From positions 42,940 through 106,939 of the forward strand of contig JAJZCW010000010.1 of NCBI GenBank assembly GCA_021828865.1: 64,000 nucleotides of DNA, in the 5' to 3' direction. Below, piece by piece: positions 30,169-38,634 of this stretch (position 1 is the first letter of the stretch; every line of letters starts with the position of its first letter). This DNA comes from Bacillota bacterium (GTDB lineage Bacteria > Bacillota > Bacilli > Alicyclobacillales > SLC66). A model generated the notes under the pieces. It made no database searches. It was not told the DNA's origin and was given only the letters and a program-made list of their open reading frames with translations. Both the position numbers and the translations under genes were made by a program.

Positions 30169-30273
30169 CGCCAACCATCCTCTCTGTTTCTAAATAGTCT
30201 TCCTTGTATCTACTACGTTGCAAAAGGTACACTGTAACTATCTTACAATGACGTTGGGAAAGGTTGTGGAAAA

Positions 30274-30933
30274 ATGAAAGCTGTTGTATTCGACGCCTAT
30301 GGAACGCTCTTTGATGTGTACTCCGTCACCGCCTTGGCCGATCAGTTGTTTCGCGGACGTGGAAATGAGATCAGTCAAATGTGGCGACAAAAACAATTGG
30401 AGTACTCTTGGCTTCATGCGCTCATGAACCGATACGTCCATTTTGAAACCATCAATCATCATTCACTGACGCATACGTTGAACCAGTTGCAACTTGCCTA
30501 TGAACCCGAACAAATCGCTTCGCTCCTAGATGCCTACCATACGCTGAATGCTTATCCTGAAGTGAAAAACGCCCTGCAATCCTTACCACCTCATTATCGA
30601 CTGGCCATCCTATCAAACGGGACACACCGCATGCTGAAAGCTGTTGTGGATCACAATGGACTGACGGATGTCTTGGAAGCGATCCTAAGTGTGGACGACC
30701 TGCAAACGTATAAGCCGAATCCTTTAGTATATCAACATGCCGTCAACCTGTTGCATACGCCAAAAGAAGAGATCCTCTTCGTTTCCTCCAATGGTTGGGA
30801 CGTTGCAGGAGCCAAAGCATTTGGCTTTGAAGTTGCCTGGGTCAATCGACTTGGCAAGGCAAGAGACGAACTGGGTGTATACCCTGACCATATCGTGCCT
30901 GATTTACGCGCATTGCCTAGCCTTCAGTCATGA
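30274..30933 (+). CDS. Haloacid dehalogenase, type II
   Basis: 219-residue HAD-superfamily protein of the L-2-haloacid dehalogenase subgroup. Nucleophile Asp7 in VVFDAYGTLFDV, then AILSNGTHRML, the Lys motif TYKPNPLVY, and SSNGWDVAGAKAFG, all in the order and form of type II dehalogenases. Cytoplasmic. Many chromosomal members act on unknown substrates, so true dehalogenase activity is not certain. ATG start behind GGAAAGG; divergent from mmsA. Confidence 0.87.
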   Translation: MKAVVFDAYGTLFDVYSVTALADQLFRGRGNEISQMWRQKQLEYSWLHALMNRYVHFETINHHSLTHTLNQLQLAYEPEQIASLLDAYHTLNAYPEVKNALQSLPPHYRLAILSNGTHRMLKAVVDHNGLTDVLEAILSVDDLQTYKPNPLVYQHAVNLLHTPKEEILFVSSNGWDVAGAKAFGFEVAWVNRLGKARDELGVYPDHIVPDLRALPSLQS

Positions 30934-30958
30934 GTCGATAATAGCATGCCTTCATTTC

Positions 30959-32392
30959 CTACTGTGATGTTGATGGCGAGGATTGCTTTTTTTTCTTTTT
31001 GCGCGGTGTAGATTTTTTGTGTACACCGAGACCTTTTCCACTGATCAAGAGCGTAAAGGCAAGCGCGATGAGTGGATCGTTTCGAAGCATGTAACGAGGT
31101 AGACTCGATGCATGCATCGCTTCAAACGTGGTAAATACCGTAAGGTAAGCCACCATCAAATATACAAGCTGTACCACACTGACCACGGTGAGAAAAAACA
31201 CATCTCGTCTTCTTGCAAAAGGCAATGCGATAATCAGCAACGGGAGAAAAAGGTCAATCGGATACATTCTGACATTTGAGATCGTGACCCACATCGATTG
31301 CAGCAAGGCAGGTAATACAGGCGGATGCAATCGGGTGATGATGATAGCAAGCGACACCCTCGTGACCCAGCCGCTGTCAAGATGGAACAAAAATCGGAAC
31401 AGGTACCATGCCACCACAGGAATCGCAACGAGGGCGATTCCTGACACCCCTTGCTTTAACGTGATCTCCTGCTTGCTTTTCCAATTGGAAACCAACAGAA
31501 TCACTAGTGTGAAAATAGCGATATAAGCACCATCCACACGCAAAAAGGTGCTGAGTCCCAGCACAAGCATCGCCAGCATAAAATCAGTGGTGCGTTTGTC
31601 CTTCAACCAAAGCGAAGCATAAAGCGCCGCAATACTATAGGTATCCACATAGATCATTTCACCAAACGCAACCCAGTTATAATATAGCATGTAATAGGTG
31701 CCCCAAGCGAAAAAAGCAACTCCTAAAAGCGCATAGAGTGATCGCACGCCTGACCTTACCATGGCCCGATTGATCACGACCATCGTAGCCAATGTAATGA
31801 TTGGCGAAATCCACTTGGCAGCACTGACAGAAGCTGTATTGATAAAATGATAGCACCAAGCCACCAGATAGGGGAATCCAAGTGGGTACGAGGAATACAG
31901 GTCATGACGCAGTACTGTGCTCGTACCGCCAGATAAGAACAGTAGTTTTGCGGCATACAGCCAATACGAAAATTCGTCCCATCCATAGATTGGTTTGGTG
32001 ACGCCTTGTACCACTAGATAGAAAAACACCACCAGAGACAACCAAAGCACCAACCGGATGACGCCAATAAACGGTGATGCTGCCCCTTTTCCAGTTGTGG
32101 CGTGGTAGCCGACTGATTTTTTTCGCTTGGAAAATACCTCGAGAAACAAAAGCAGAAATATGACGATGATCAGTAGTATGGTAGTAAAGAATCCTCCCTT
32201 GCCCCCGCCAAGCACGCTCACATGGGTGATTGTATTGACAAGAAAAAGAAGGAAAGGCAGCAGGGTAGCCCCCACCACAAAACCAAGCGCCATGCGTTCA
32301 GTCCGCCAAAGCGAGAATGGTCGCAAGACGACAAAACCAGTTCCCCATACAGTAAATACAAATAACAGCCAACCCACGATCATGGTCGCCAT
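30959..32392 (-). CDS. GT-C type membrane glycosyltransferase (family 39-like)
   Basis: 477 residues with about 11 hydrophobic segments. The first large extracytoplasmic loop carries YGWDEFSYWLYAAKLLFLSGG and SSYPLGFPYLVAW, resembling the acidic motif and loop of RgtA-D/PMT-like lipid-linked sugar transferases. The C terminus is a short very basic tail (a KKKKK run followed by Ser/Gln). The ATG overlaps the upstream gene by 13 nt with GAGGTG in front, so both proteins are probably made together. The sugar and acceptor are unknown. Confidence 0.7.
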   Translation of the reverse strand: MATMIVGWLLFVFTVWGTGFVVLRPFSLWRTERMALGFVVGATLLPFLLFLVNTITHVSVLGGGKGGFFTTILLIIVIFLLLFLEVFSKRKKSVGYHATTGKGAASPFIGVIRLVLWLSLVVFFYLVVQGVTKPIYGWDEFSYWLYAAKLLFLSGGTSTVLRHDLYSSYPLGFPYLVAWCYHFINTASVSAAKWISPIITLATMVVINRAMVRSGVRSLYALLGVAFFAWGTYYMLYYNWVAFGEMIYVDTYSIAALYASLWLKDKRTTDFMLAMLVLGLSTFLRVDGAYIAIFTLVILLVSNWKSKQEITLKQGVSGIALVAIPVVAWYLFRFLFHLDSGWVTRVSLAIIITRLHPPVLPALLQSMWVTISNVRMYPIDLFLPLLIIALPFARRRDVFFLTVVSVVQLVYLMVAYLTVFTTFEAMHASSLPRYMLRNDPLIALAFTLLISGKGLGVHKKSTPRKKKKKQSSPSTSQ

Positions 32393-32922
32393 GTGGTCAC
32401 CTCAGTCAGCGAACGAGACAGGGGAACGCCTGCCTGCAACGCATGTTGATCAACGCGGAATAAGTAATTAAGTGCGTGGGTTTGATGCAAATAGTTCAAG
32501 ATGGCGGGACCGCTTACTGCGAGCACGTAGTTGACATGGTTAGTAAGCATCGTTTTGCGAAGTCCCTTCTCGGTCGTGAACTCTGGAATCGTCCACACTT
32601 TGCCGCCCTGATTCGGAAGTGTCCATGACCAATACGGCACAAATTTGATAGGATAAAGCGCATATCGAAGGCGATAAAAATTATCTCCGATGTCGCCTGG
32701 ATTCAGGTAAAGAATCGTGACCGACCGACTTTTTTTGACATTGGCGAGCACCACTTGCTCAGCCTGCACTGCCCGTTCATCCGCGGGACTGCTGTGTTGG
32801 ATCATGTGTTGGATCGTCCCAGGGCTACTCACTACCCAATACGCAGCAGCGAACAAAATCATAAGCAGCGCTGCCAAAAAACCAAGCCTACGAAATATAG
32901 AAAATAGTATCCCTGTTCTCAC
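32380..32922 (-). CDS. Membrane-anchored extracytoplasmic protein, companion of the glycosyltransferase
   Basis: 180 residues: one N-terminal transmembrane helix (about 12-32) and then an extracytoplasmic domain with a beta-alpha pattern (VTILYLNPGDIGDNFYRLRY, HVNYVLAVSGPAILNYL). Proteins of this form often accompany family-39-like transferases; I recognise no named family. GTG at 32922 behind GGAGTAA, 5 nt after the ferredoxin stop; longer in-frame starts would run through the ferredoxin gene. Confidence 0.65.
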   Translation of the reverse strand: MRTGILFSIFRRLGFLAALLMILFAAAYWVVSSPGTIQHMIQHSSPADERAVQAEQVVLANVKKSRSVTILYLNPGDIGDNFYRLRYALYPIKFVPYWSWTLPNQGGKVWTIPEFTTEKGLRKTMLTNHVNYVLAVSGPAILNYLHQTHALNYLFRVDQHALQAGVPLSRSLTEVTTWRP

Positions 32923-32927
32923 TTGTG

Positions 32928-33251
32928 TTACTCCTTTGGACGGGGACCGGCATCCATACCTGCCGTTTCCACGGTCAGTGCCGGTTCCACCACCAGGTCC
33001 CCCTGTATCCGAATCTGGCATGATAATCGGAACACGTTCGGATCAAAGCCTTTACGAAGCAGAATATCCTTCTCCTCATCCTTTGCAGGTGCAGGACTCC
33101 CTTCAAGAATTTCCACTCTACAGGTGGTGCATCGCGCATTACCTCCACATCGATGCAACATATCAACCCCGTGATCCTCTAATGCGAGAACCAACTTTTG
33201 ATTGAACTCTGCCTCGAATCGAGGCCCATTTTTGACTTGTATGATTGGCAA
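32928..33251 (-). CDS. 2Fe-2S ferredoxin
   Basis: 107-residue plant/adrenodoxin-type ferredoxin. The cluster ligands are in RCGGNARCTTCRVEI, with the fourth Cys in RLSCQIR. TTG at 33251 with GGGAGG 8 nt upstream gives MPIIQVKNGPRFEAEF. It leads a three-gene operon with the membrane protein and the glycosyltransferase, an unexpected pairing; the redox partner is not in the window. Confidence 0.88.
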   Translation of the reverse strand: MPIIQVKNGPRFEAEFNQKLVLALEDHGVDMLHRCGGNARCTTCRVEILEGSPAPAKDEEKDILLRKGFDPNVFRLSCQIRIQGDLVVEPALTVETAGMDAGPRPKE

Positions 33252-33335
33252 TACAAAAACCTCCCGAAAATTCCATGACCTCATCTATTGTACCTAATGT
33301 TTGGATGGTATACTAGGACATTGAGGTGAATTGAA

Positions 33336-34688
33336 CTGAGACCGAAAACTGCTGTCATCCAACACATTGTATATCCCATGATGGAACGTATCAAAGGCAA
33401 TCAGATTCGCCAGGATCTAGCCGAATTGCAAGCCACTGAGCGATTGTCGCGCGAAGATCTTTTAAGATTGCAAACGGACAAGCTGCGCAAATTATTGCTC
33501 CATTCCGTTACTCATGTCCCTTTTTATCGAGAATACGCGCACCTAAAGCCTCTAATTGAGACGAAGCCTGGCGAAGCGTTGACTCATTTTCCTATTTTGA
33601 CAAAGGACATTGTACGAGAAAACTTTGACCGATTGGTAGCAGACAATGCCAATCGCGAATCGCTGATCCTGAATCGCACGGGCGGCTCAACAGGACAACC
33701 TGTCCTCTTCTATATCGATCGCCACACGGTGGAATATTACGAAGCGGCAAGATGGCGAGGACTCTCCTGGTGGGATATTCATATTGGTGACCCGTGCGTC
33801 ATGATTTGGGGATCCCCGATCGAACTGAATCGCCAACAGCTAAAAAGGCAGCGCCTAAAAGACCGATTCCTAAAAAATCAGGTGTTTATCCCCTCTTTTG
33901 ATTTACGCAAAGAAAAAATCAAAGAATACCTGGACCTGATCGATGACTTTCACCCTGTGTACCTATTTGGCTGGGCCTCTGCACTGCGACTTTTTGCAGA
34001 TTTTATGTTAGAGGAAAAAAGATCATTGAAGCGACCGATCAAAGCGGTACTCAATACGGCGGAAACCCTGCACCCCGGAGATCGTGAAGTCATCGAGCAA
34101 GCATTCCGGTGCCCTGTCATTAATGAATACGGCGCTCGTGATGGAGGACTTCTGGCTTATCAGTGCCCCAGTGGAAACATGCACATCAACGTGGAGACGG
34201 CATGGATTGAGGTCGGAGACATGTTGACCAAAGAACTGGTTTCATTGGGCGAAAAGGGGCTTGTGATTGTCACGGACCTGAATAACTATTCCATGCCTAG
34301 ATTGCGTTATCAACTGGGCGATGTGATCTCGCTTAGCGATGATCAGTGTTCGTGTGGAAGAGAATTGCCGCTGATTAAGACCTTGGATGGTCGAGAAAAC
34401 GACACCTTTGTCACCAAAGATGGCGCGTATGTCAATGGGCAATTCTTTACGAATCTCGCTCGTATTCTTCCGACTGTCCGACAATTTCAAGTGGTTCAGC
34501 ATTCGAGGACGGAAATGACGCTGCGCCTGCTTGAGCACGACCAACTCGCACAGGAAGATGTGGACCACTTTGTAAATGTTATTTTAGAAAAAATGGGCGA
34601 TGTAGAAGTACATGTGAAACGAGTGTCAGAAATAGAGCGACAAGCTTCTGGCAAATTACGCACCTCCATTCGCGAGTTCCCTTTATAA
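33336..34688 (+). CDS. PaaK/CapK-like adenylate-forming enzyme
   Basis: About 450 residues of the phenylacetate-CoA ligase/CapK family. The nucleotide-binding loop is in LNRTGGSTGQPVLFY near residue 116; INEYGARDGG and LRYQLGDVISL follow in family order, with CPSGN and CSCG cysteine pairs. The substrate is unknown; CapK-like members occur in polysaccharide gene sets, fitting the nearby glycosyltransferase. The first ATG (33378) has no ribosome-binding site. A CTG at 33336 has GAGGTG 7 nt upstream and adds a segment with VYPMMERIKGN that fits the family N terminus, so I prefer it; ATT at 33330 is also possible. Confidence 0.75.
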   Translation: MRPKTAVIQHIVYPMMERIKGNQIRQDLAELQATERLSREDLLRLQTDKLRKLLLHSVTHVPFYREYAHLKPLIETKPGEALTHFPILTKDIVRENFDRLVADNANRESLILNRTGGSTGQPVLFYIDRHTVEYYEAARWRGLSWWDIHIGDPCVMIWGSPIELNRQQLKRQRLKDRFLKNQVFIPSFDLRKEKIKEYLDLIDDFHPVYLFGWASALRLFADFMLEEKRSLKRPIKAVLNTAETLHPGDREVIEQAFRCPVINEYGARDGGLLAYQCPSGNMHINVETAWIEVGDMLTKELVSLGEKGLVIVTDLNNYSMPRLRYQLGDVISLSDDQCSCGRELPLIKTLDGRENDTFVTKDGAYVNGQFFTNLARILPTVRQFQVVQHSRTEMTLRLLEHDQLAQEDVDHFVNVILEKMGDVEVHVKRVSEIERQASGKLRTSIREFPL

Positions 34689-34757
34689 AATCTACCTATC
34701 TTGGCTGTCACCCCTCATTAAAATAACGTGCACTGTATTAGCTAGGGGGTGGCGCTC

Positions 34758-34850
34758 ATGAATAATGAATGGTTCATTCGTTTGCTATTTTGCCTGTCAA
34801 TTCTTCTTGGCGGCATACCTGTTTTTCGAAGACGCAAGCAAAAGAACTAA
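34758..34850 (+). CDS. Small membrane protein, 30 residues
   Basis: ATG at 34758 is preceded by GGGGGTGG with a 5-nt spacer. The 30-residue product has one hydrophobic helix (about residues 6-22) and a basic tail (RRRKQKN). It ends just before a strong hairpin (34867-34891). No family recognised; the strong ribosome-binding site and a terminator right after support a real short gene. Confidence 0.5.
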   Translation: MNNEWFIRLLFCLSILLGGIPVFRRRKQKN

Positions 34851-34866
34851 GCTCACAACCTGAATT

Positions 34867-34891
34867 AACCCGGGAGAAGTCTTCCCGGGTT
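34867..34891 (+). terminator. Terminator hairpin after the 30-residue gene
   Basis: Perfect 9-bp stem (AACCCGGGA and TCCCGGGTT) with a 7-nt loop, followed by a TTTAAAAATTT stretch. It ends the PaaK-like/small protein transcript. Confidence 0.65.
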
Positions 34892-34948
34892 TAAAAATTT
34901 AAGTAATAATAGGTGAGAAATCAATTATTTGACAAGGGAAGTAAATGT

Positions 34949-35581
34949 ATGTTTAGTGTTCAGAATTTTTGGCTATTTATTATTTCCTCGCTTATCCTAT
35001 TACTGATTCCTGGCCCCGCCGTTTTATATATATTGACACGAAGTGTTGACCAAGGCCGCCGCGCTGGCCTTATTTCAGTATTAGGCATTGAATTAGGAAA
35101 TTTAGTACTAGCCATAGGAACCACATTGGGATTGGCAGCGATCATCCTATCCTCCGACATCGCATTTAGTATCGTGAAATACTTGGGGGCTGCATATTTA
35201 GTTTATCTGGGAATCAGACGTATACTCAATAAAAACGAAAGTGACACGGTCCTCATCGAACAAAAAAGCCTATCCCAAATATTTACTCAAGGCATTATCG
35301 TGGCGGTTCTAAACCCAAAAACAGCACTTTTTTTCCTCGCCTACTTACCACAATTCGTGAATGTTTCTAATGGTCGAGTTGGGGAGCAAATGTTATTCCT
35401 TGGGATGATGTTCATCCTACTAGGGTTTATTACGGATGAAAGCTATGCCGTATTGGCTGGTACCGTTGGCAATTGGTTTAAGAAAAGGAACGGATTGATG
35501 AAGCAACAACGCTACATCTCAGGTGGAACTTATTTGCTACTAGGAGCAATTGCCGCATTTTCAGGAAACGGACACCACTAA
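34949..35581 (+). CDS. LysE family amino acid exporter
   Basis: 210 residues with six hydrophobic segments and the LysE/RhtB signatures LLLIPGPAVLYILTRSVDQG near the N terminus and VAVLNPKTALFFLAYLPQF in the middle. Exports amino acids or analogues; substrate unknown. ATG at 34949 behind AAGGGAAG; the frame opens 12 codons earlier without support. The gene is visibly more AT-rich than the core genes, which may point to transfer. Confidence 0.88.
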   Translation: MFSVQNFWLFIISSLILLLIPGPAVLYILTRSVDQGRRAGLISVLGIELGNLVLAIGTTLGLAAIILSSDIAFSIVKYLGAAYLVYLGIRRILNKNESDTVLIEQKSLSQIFTQGIIVAVLNPKTALFFLAYLPQFVNVSNGRVGEQMLFLGMMFILLGFITDESYAVLAGTVGNWFKKRNGLMKQQRYISGGTYLLLGAIAAFSGNGHH

Positions 35582-35640
35582 ATATTGGCCACTGAGATGA
35601 GCAAAATAGTAATATTATCACAATCTGAAATTTCCACTGT

Positions 35641-36195
35641 TTACTTTTCTACGAATGCAACTTGCAATACCTCTAACGCTTTCGGTACACCATCTAAATC
35701 CCAAACTGGAATGATCCATGGCGGATTCTGAATGGGTGTCGCCATATCTCGTCGAGCCGAAATCGAGGGATTAATTAACCAGACGGAATGAATCCCGCTA
35801 CGGTTAGCACCAACGATGTCATTATCCCAGCTATTGCCGACCATCACCGCTTGGTGCGGACTGATCATTAAAGCGGTTAACACTATCTTAAACACTTCTG
35901 GGTTTGGCTTCTCTGGTTTATCATGCGACAGTTCTGATTGCGTGGCATAAATAAAGTCGAAGTAAACTGCCACACCTAACCGTGCTAGTAGTCTTCTTGC
36001 CCCTTCACTGTCCGTAGTTGCGGTATTACTCAACACCGCCTGACGATACCCAAGTCTCTTTAGTTCCCTCAAAGTCTCAAGAGCATCGGGACGGAGTTGT
36101 AGGTCCCCATATTCATTCAGTGGCTTTAGGTCTTGCCCACTGGCAGGCGGTGTGATGATAGTATCTCCTAAATCCCAAATGATGTGTGTAATCAA
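35641..36195 (-). CDS. HAD family hydrolase
   Basis: 184 residues. Motif I is IIWDLGDTI near the N terminus, motif II AVLSNTATTD, Lys motif EKPNPEVFK, and the acidic motif VMVGNSWDNDIVGANRSG. This is the order of a phosphatase-type HAD hydrolase with a small helical cap. Motif I reads DLGDT rather than DxDGT. TTG at 36195 with AAGGAAG upstream is preferred over a GTG 21 nt earlier. Specificity unknown. Confidence 0.85.
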   Translation of the reverse strand: MITHIIWDLGDTIITPPASGQDLKPLNEYGDLQLRPDALETLRELKRLGYRQAVLSNTATTDSEGARRLLARLGVAVYFDFIYATQSELSHDKPEKPNPEVFKIVLTALMISPHQAVMVGNSWDNDIVGANRSGIHSVWLINPSISARRDMATPIQNPPWIIPVWDLDGVPKALEVLQVAFVEK

Positions 36196-36233
36196 AAATA
36201 TCTCTTCCTTCCCCACTGATCATGCTATAGTGG

Positions 36234-36695
36234 ATGGTGACTATGCAGCCAAAAATAAAAGCAGTGCTTGACAACATTAAACATGAAATCAATGCGGAGT
36301 ACGGGTTTTATGAGGACATCCCACGAATCAACTATGGTCCATGTGGTGTGTTTGCTCATATTTTTTTTATGAATTGGAATCAGCGATTTCACCAAAAAGT
36401 CCACATTTGTTTTGTTATGACACAATCGCGAGACGAATGTGATCATGTTTGTATCTGTCTGCCATCGGGTGAATTTTATGATGGAGGCATCGGCATTCAC
36501 ACCCGACAAGTCTACGAACCCAAATTCATCATCGATGACATGTTCATTTATGATGAAACCACTTTGGAGAAATGGTCTTATGGACTAGAACGCACCTATC
36601 CCCGATTTTGTCCGACATTTGACCGCAAAGTGGTAGAAGAGATTGTGTGTAAAAACTTAGATACCTTAACAGATGACGATTTTATCAAGCAGTAA
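36234..36695 (+). CDS. Uncharacterised Cys-rich protein with a papain-like motif pattern
   Basis: 153 residues with seven cysteines and no membrane segment; I recognise no named family. The order NYGPCGVFAHIFF (about 33-45), DECDHVCICLPSG (about 67-79) and EFYDGGIG resembles the Cys, His and Asp/Asn positions of papain- or transglutaminase-like proteins: a Cys at the start of a helix, then His and Asp on neighbouring strands. This is inference only. ATG at 36234; an ATG 9 nt later is also possible and slightly better spaced from GGTG. Divergent from the HAD gene with a 38-nt gap. Confidence 0.55.
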   Translation: MVTMQPKIKAVLDNIKHEINAEYGFYEDIPRINYGPCGVFAHIFFMNWNQRFHQKVHICFVMTQSRDECDHVCICLPSGEFYDGGIGIHTRQVYEPKFIIDDMFIYDETTLEKWSYGLERTYPRFCPTFDRKVVEEIVCKNLDTLTDDDFIKQ

Positions 36696-36736
36696 TAAAA
36701 TAAGAAAATTCTATAGTACTCATGGAGGCTACTACC

Positions 36737-37279
36737 TTGCAAAAATATTCTATCACGATTGAGAAAGTATACATTGCCAATCTTCCGGACACCTTCGTTT
36801 CCCAATCCCTAAACTCTATTCACCTCGTGCAAGGCGGAATTGCTGGCGATTTGCATTTTGGCCTAACCAAATCAGCGGGAACTCGTGAAAAAATGTACCC
36901 AAGAGGAACGGAAATCCTTAATCGCCGACAAATTACCGTTGTATCACTGGAAGAGTGTCAGATAATCGCAGAACGATTAGGTGTAAAAAAACTGCTTCCC
37001 GAATGGTTTGGCGCTAATTTGGCCATTAGTGGATTTCCCAACTTCACGAAACTTCCTGCTGGCAGTCGCATCCTGTTTCCGAGTGGCGCTGGACTGCTTT
37101 GCGAAGGAGAAAATCATCCATGCACTGCTCTTGCTAGCGTCATTCAAGGGAATTTTTCCGACCAATCAATTCAGCGGAAATTTGTTCAACAAGCCATGGG
37201 ATTAAGAGGCATCATTGCCTTGGTAGAACGGGAAGGCGTTGTTCATGCGGGAGATGATGCGGAAATTTGGGTGATGTAG
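36737..37279 (+). CDS. MOSC domain protein
   Basis: 180 residues. The MOSC (molybdenum cofactor sulfurase C-terminal) pattern is seen: NRRQITVVSLEECQIIAERLG, the conserved PEWFGANLAISGFPNFTKLP, the Cys in GENHPC, and GLRGIIALVEREG near the end. These domains are thought to carry sulfur or modify the Mo cofactor or N-hydroxylated substrates. TTG at 36737 has GGAGG 8 nt upstream; the earlier ATG at 36722 would sit on that site. AT-rich like its neighbours. Confidence 0.85.
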   Translation: MQKYSITIEKVYIANLPDTFVSQSLNSIHLVQGGIAGDLHFGLTKSAGTREKMYPRGTEILNRRQITVVSLEECQIIAERLGVKKLLPEWFGANLAISGFPNFTKLPAGSRILFPSGAGLLCEGENHPCTALASVIQGNFSDQSIQRKFVQQAMGLRGIIALVEREGVVHAGDDAEIWVM

Positions 37280-37338
37280 TGGTCTATCCCCTCGTGCAGA
37301 TGAAACGGAGAAATATAAAAAAGAACTGGGAAATAAAG

Positions 37339-37364
37339 AAAAAAGGAGCCAAATTGGTCTCCCC
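37339..37364 (-). terminator. Terminator after ftsZ (end of dcw cluster)
   Basis: On the minus strand GGAG-A-CCA pairs with TGG-CTCC (one bulged A), followed by six T. It lies about 160 nt beyond the ftsZ stop. The rest of 37280-37524 holds no gene that I can support. Confidence 0.65.
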
Positions 37365-37524
37365 TTGTTCAATGAGATATTATATTTCACTTGTTTCATT
37401 TGCCGTCCTAACGCCTATTAAGAATACCATTAACCAAGGCCTCCATCCATTCCTATTCCAAAGGAAAGTTAAGCCGAATTGTAGGGACATCATAAATTTT
37501 TATGCATTTTGTGACATTTATGCT

Positions 37525-38604
37525 CTATTGTTTGTTTCGATTCCTTAAAAATGCAGGAATATCAAGATTGTCACCGCTTGATATCGGAGCGCTCTGGCTT
37601 TGCACCCGACTTGGGTCGCGATTGATCGGACGAGGTGCCTGAGCACTGCTATTGACATCAAACCCCGTTGCAATGACGGTCACCACCACGTCATCTTTCA
37701 GATCAGGCTTGATGACCGCACCAAAAATCAGGTTCACTTCAGGATCAGTCGTCTCCTTGATGATTTCTGCCGCTTCCGTCGCTTCAAACAAGCTGAGCGA
37801 TTCCCCTCCAGCTACTTGAATGAGCACTCCTTTAGCGCCATCAATGGAAGTTTCAAGCAACGGACTGCGAATCGCTTTTTGCGCTGCCTCTGCTGCACGA
37901 TTCTCACCTGACCCCACGCCAATTCCCATCAGCGCAGAACCACGTTCCGTCATAATCGTCTTCACGTCCGCAAAGTCCACATTGATCAGTCCCGCTTCAG
38001 AAATCAGGTCAGAAATACCTGATACCCCTTGTCGGAGGACATTGTCCACTTCACGGAACGCTTCTAAAATGGGGGTATTGCGGTCGACAATTTCGAGCAA
38101 TCGATCGTTGGGGATGACAATCAGTGTATCTACTTTTTCCTTAAGGGCGTTAATGCCAGACTCTGCCTGGGAAATGCGCCTTCTTCCCTCAAACGCAAAC
38201 GGCTTGGTGACAACGCCTACCGTCAGCGCACCGAGTTCTTTTGCGATTTCTGCAATAACTGGGGCCGCTCCGGTGCCTGTTCCGCCACCCATTCCTGCGG
38301 TGACAAACACCATGTCCGCGCCATTTAACGAGTTCATGATGAGTTCACGGCTTTCTTCCGCTGCTCTTTTTCCAATTTCGGGGTTAGCGCCTGCACCAAG
38401 CCCGCGAGTCAGTTTTTCACCAATTTGGATTCTTTCCTGCGCCTTGGATAATTGAAGTGCCTGGGCATCCGTGTTCACAGTAATAAAGTCCACATTGCGA
38501 AGCCCGGTTTCAATCATTCGATTGACTGCATTACAGCCTCCACCGCCCACTCCAATCACTTTAATCGTGGCCAGTGAACTGGCTTCAAAATCAAATTCCA
38601 ACAT
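37525..38604 (-). CDS. ftsZ: Cell division GTPase FtsZ
   Basis: Tubulin-like GTPase forming the Z ring. The GTP-binding signature [18 protein letters not shown] is at about residue 100, and the T7 loop NVDFADVK with the hydrolysis-promoting acidic residue follows. The C-terminal peptide [15 protein letters not shown], which binds FtsA, SepF and ZapA, is well conserved. 359 aa. ATG at 38604 behind GGAGGACG. Last gene of the dcw cluster. Confidence 0.97.
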   Translation of the reverse strand: MLEFDFEASSLATIKVIGVGGGGCNAVNRMIETGLRNVDFITVNTDAQALQLSKAQERIQIGEKLTRGLGAGANPEIGKRAAEESRELIMNSLNGADMVFVTAGMGGGTGTGAAPVIAEIAKELGALTVGVVTKPFAFEGRRRISQAESGINALKEKVDTLIVIPNDRLLEIVDRNTPILEAFREVDNVLRQGVSGISDLISEAGLINVDFADVKTIMTERGSALMGIGVGSGENRAAEAAQKAIRSPLLETSIDGAKGVLIQVAGGESLSLFEATEAAEIIKETTDPEVNLIFGAVIKPDLKDDVVVTVIATGFDVNSSAQAPRPINRDPSRVQSQSAPISSGDNLDIPAFLRNRNKQ

Positions 38605-38634
38605 TCCACGTCCTCCTTGACGCACATTCAGCTA

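Noticed and set aside
30169..30273. -24/-12 (sigma-54) promoter before mmsA
   Set aside because: A TGTACC/TTTTGCA stretch is present on the minus strand, but the GG and GC elements and their spacing do not fit the consensus.
37820..38455. 211-codon plus-strand open frame opposite ftsZ
   Set aside because: Ser/Pro/Ala-rich mirror of the FtsZ codons; no start signals.
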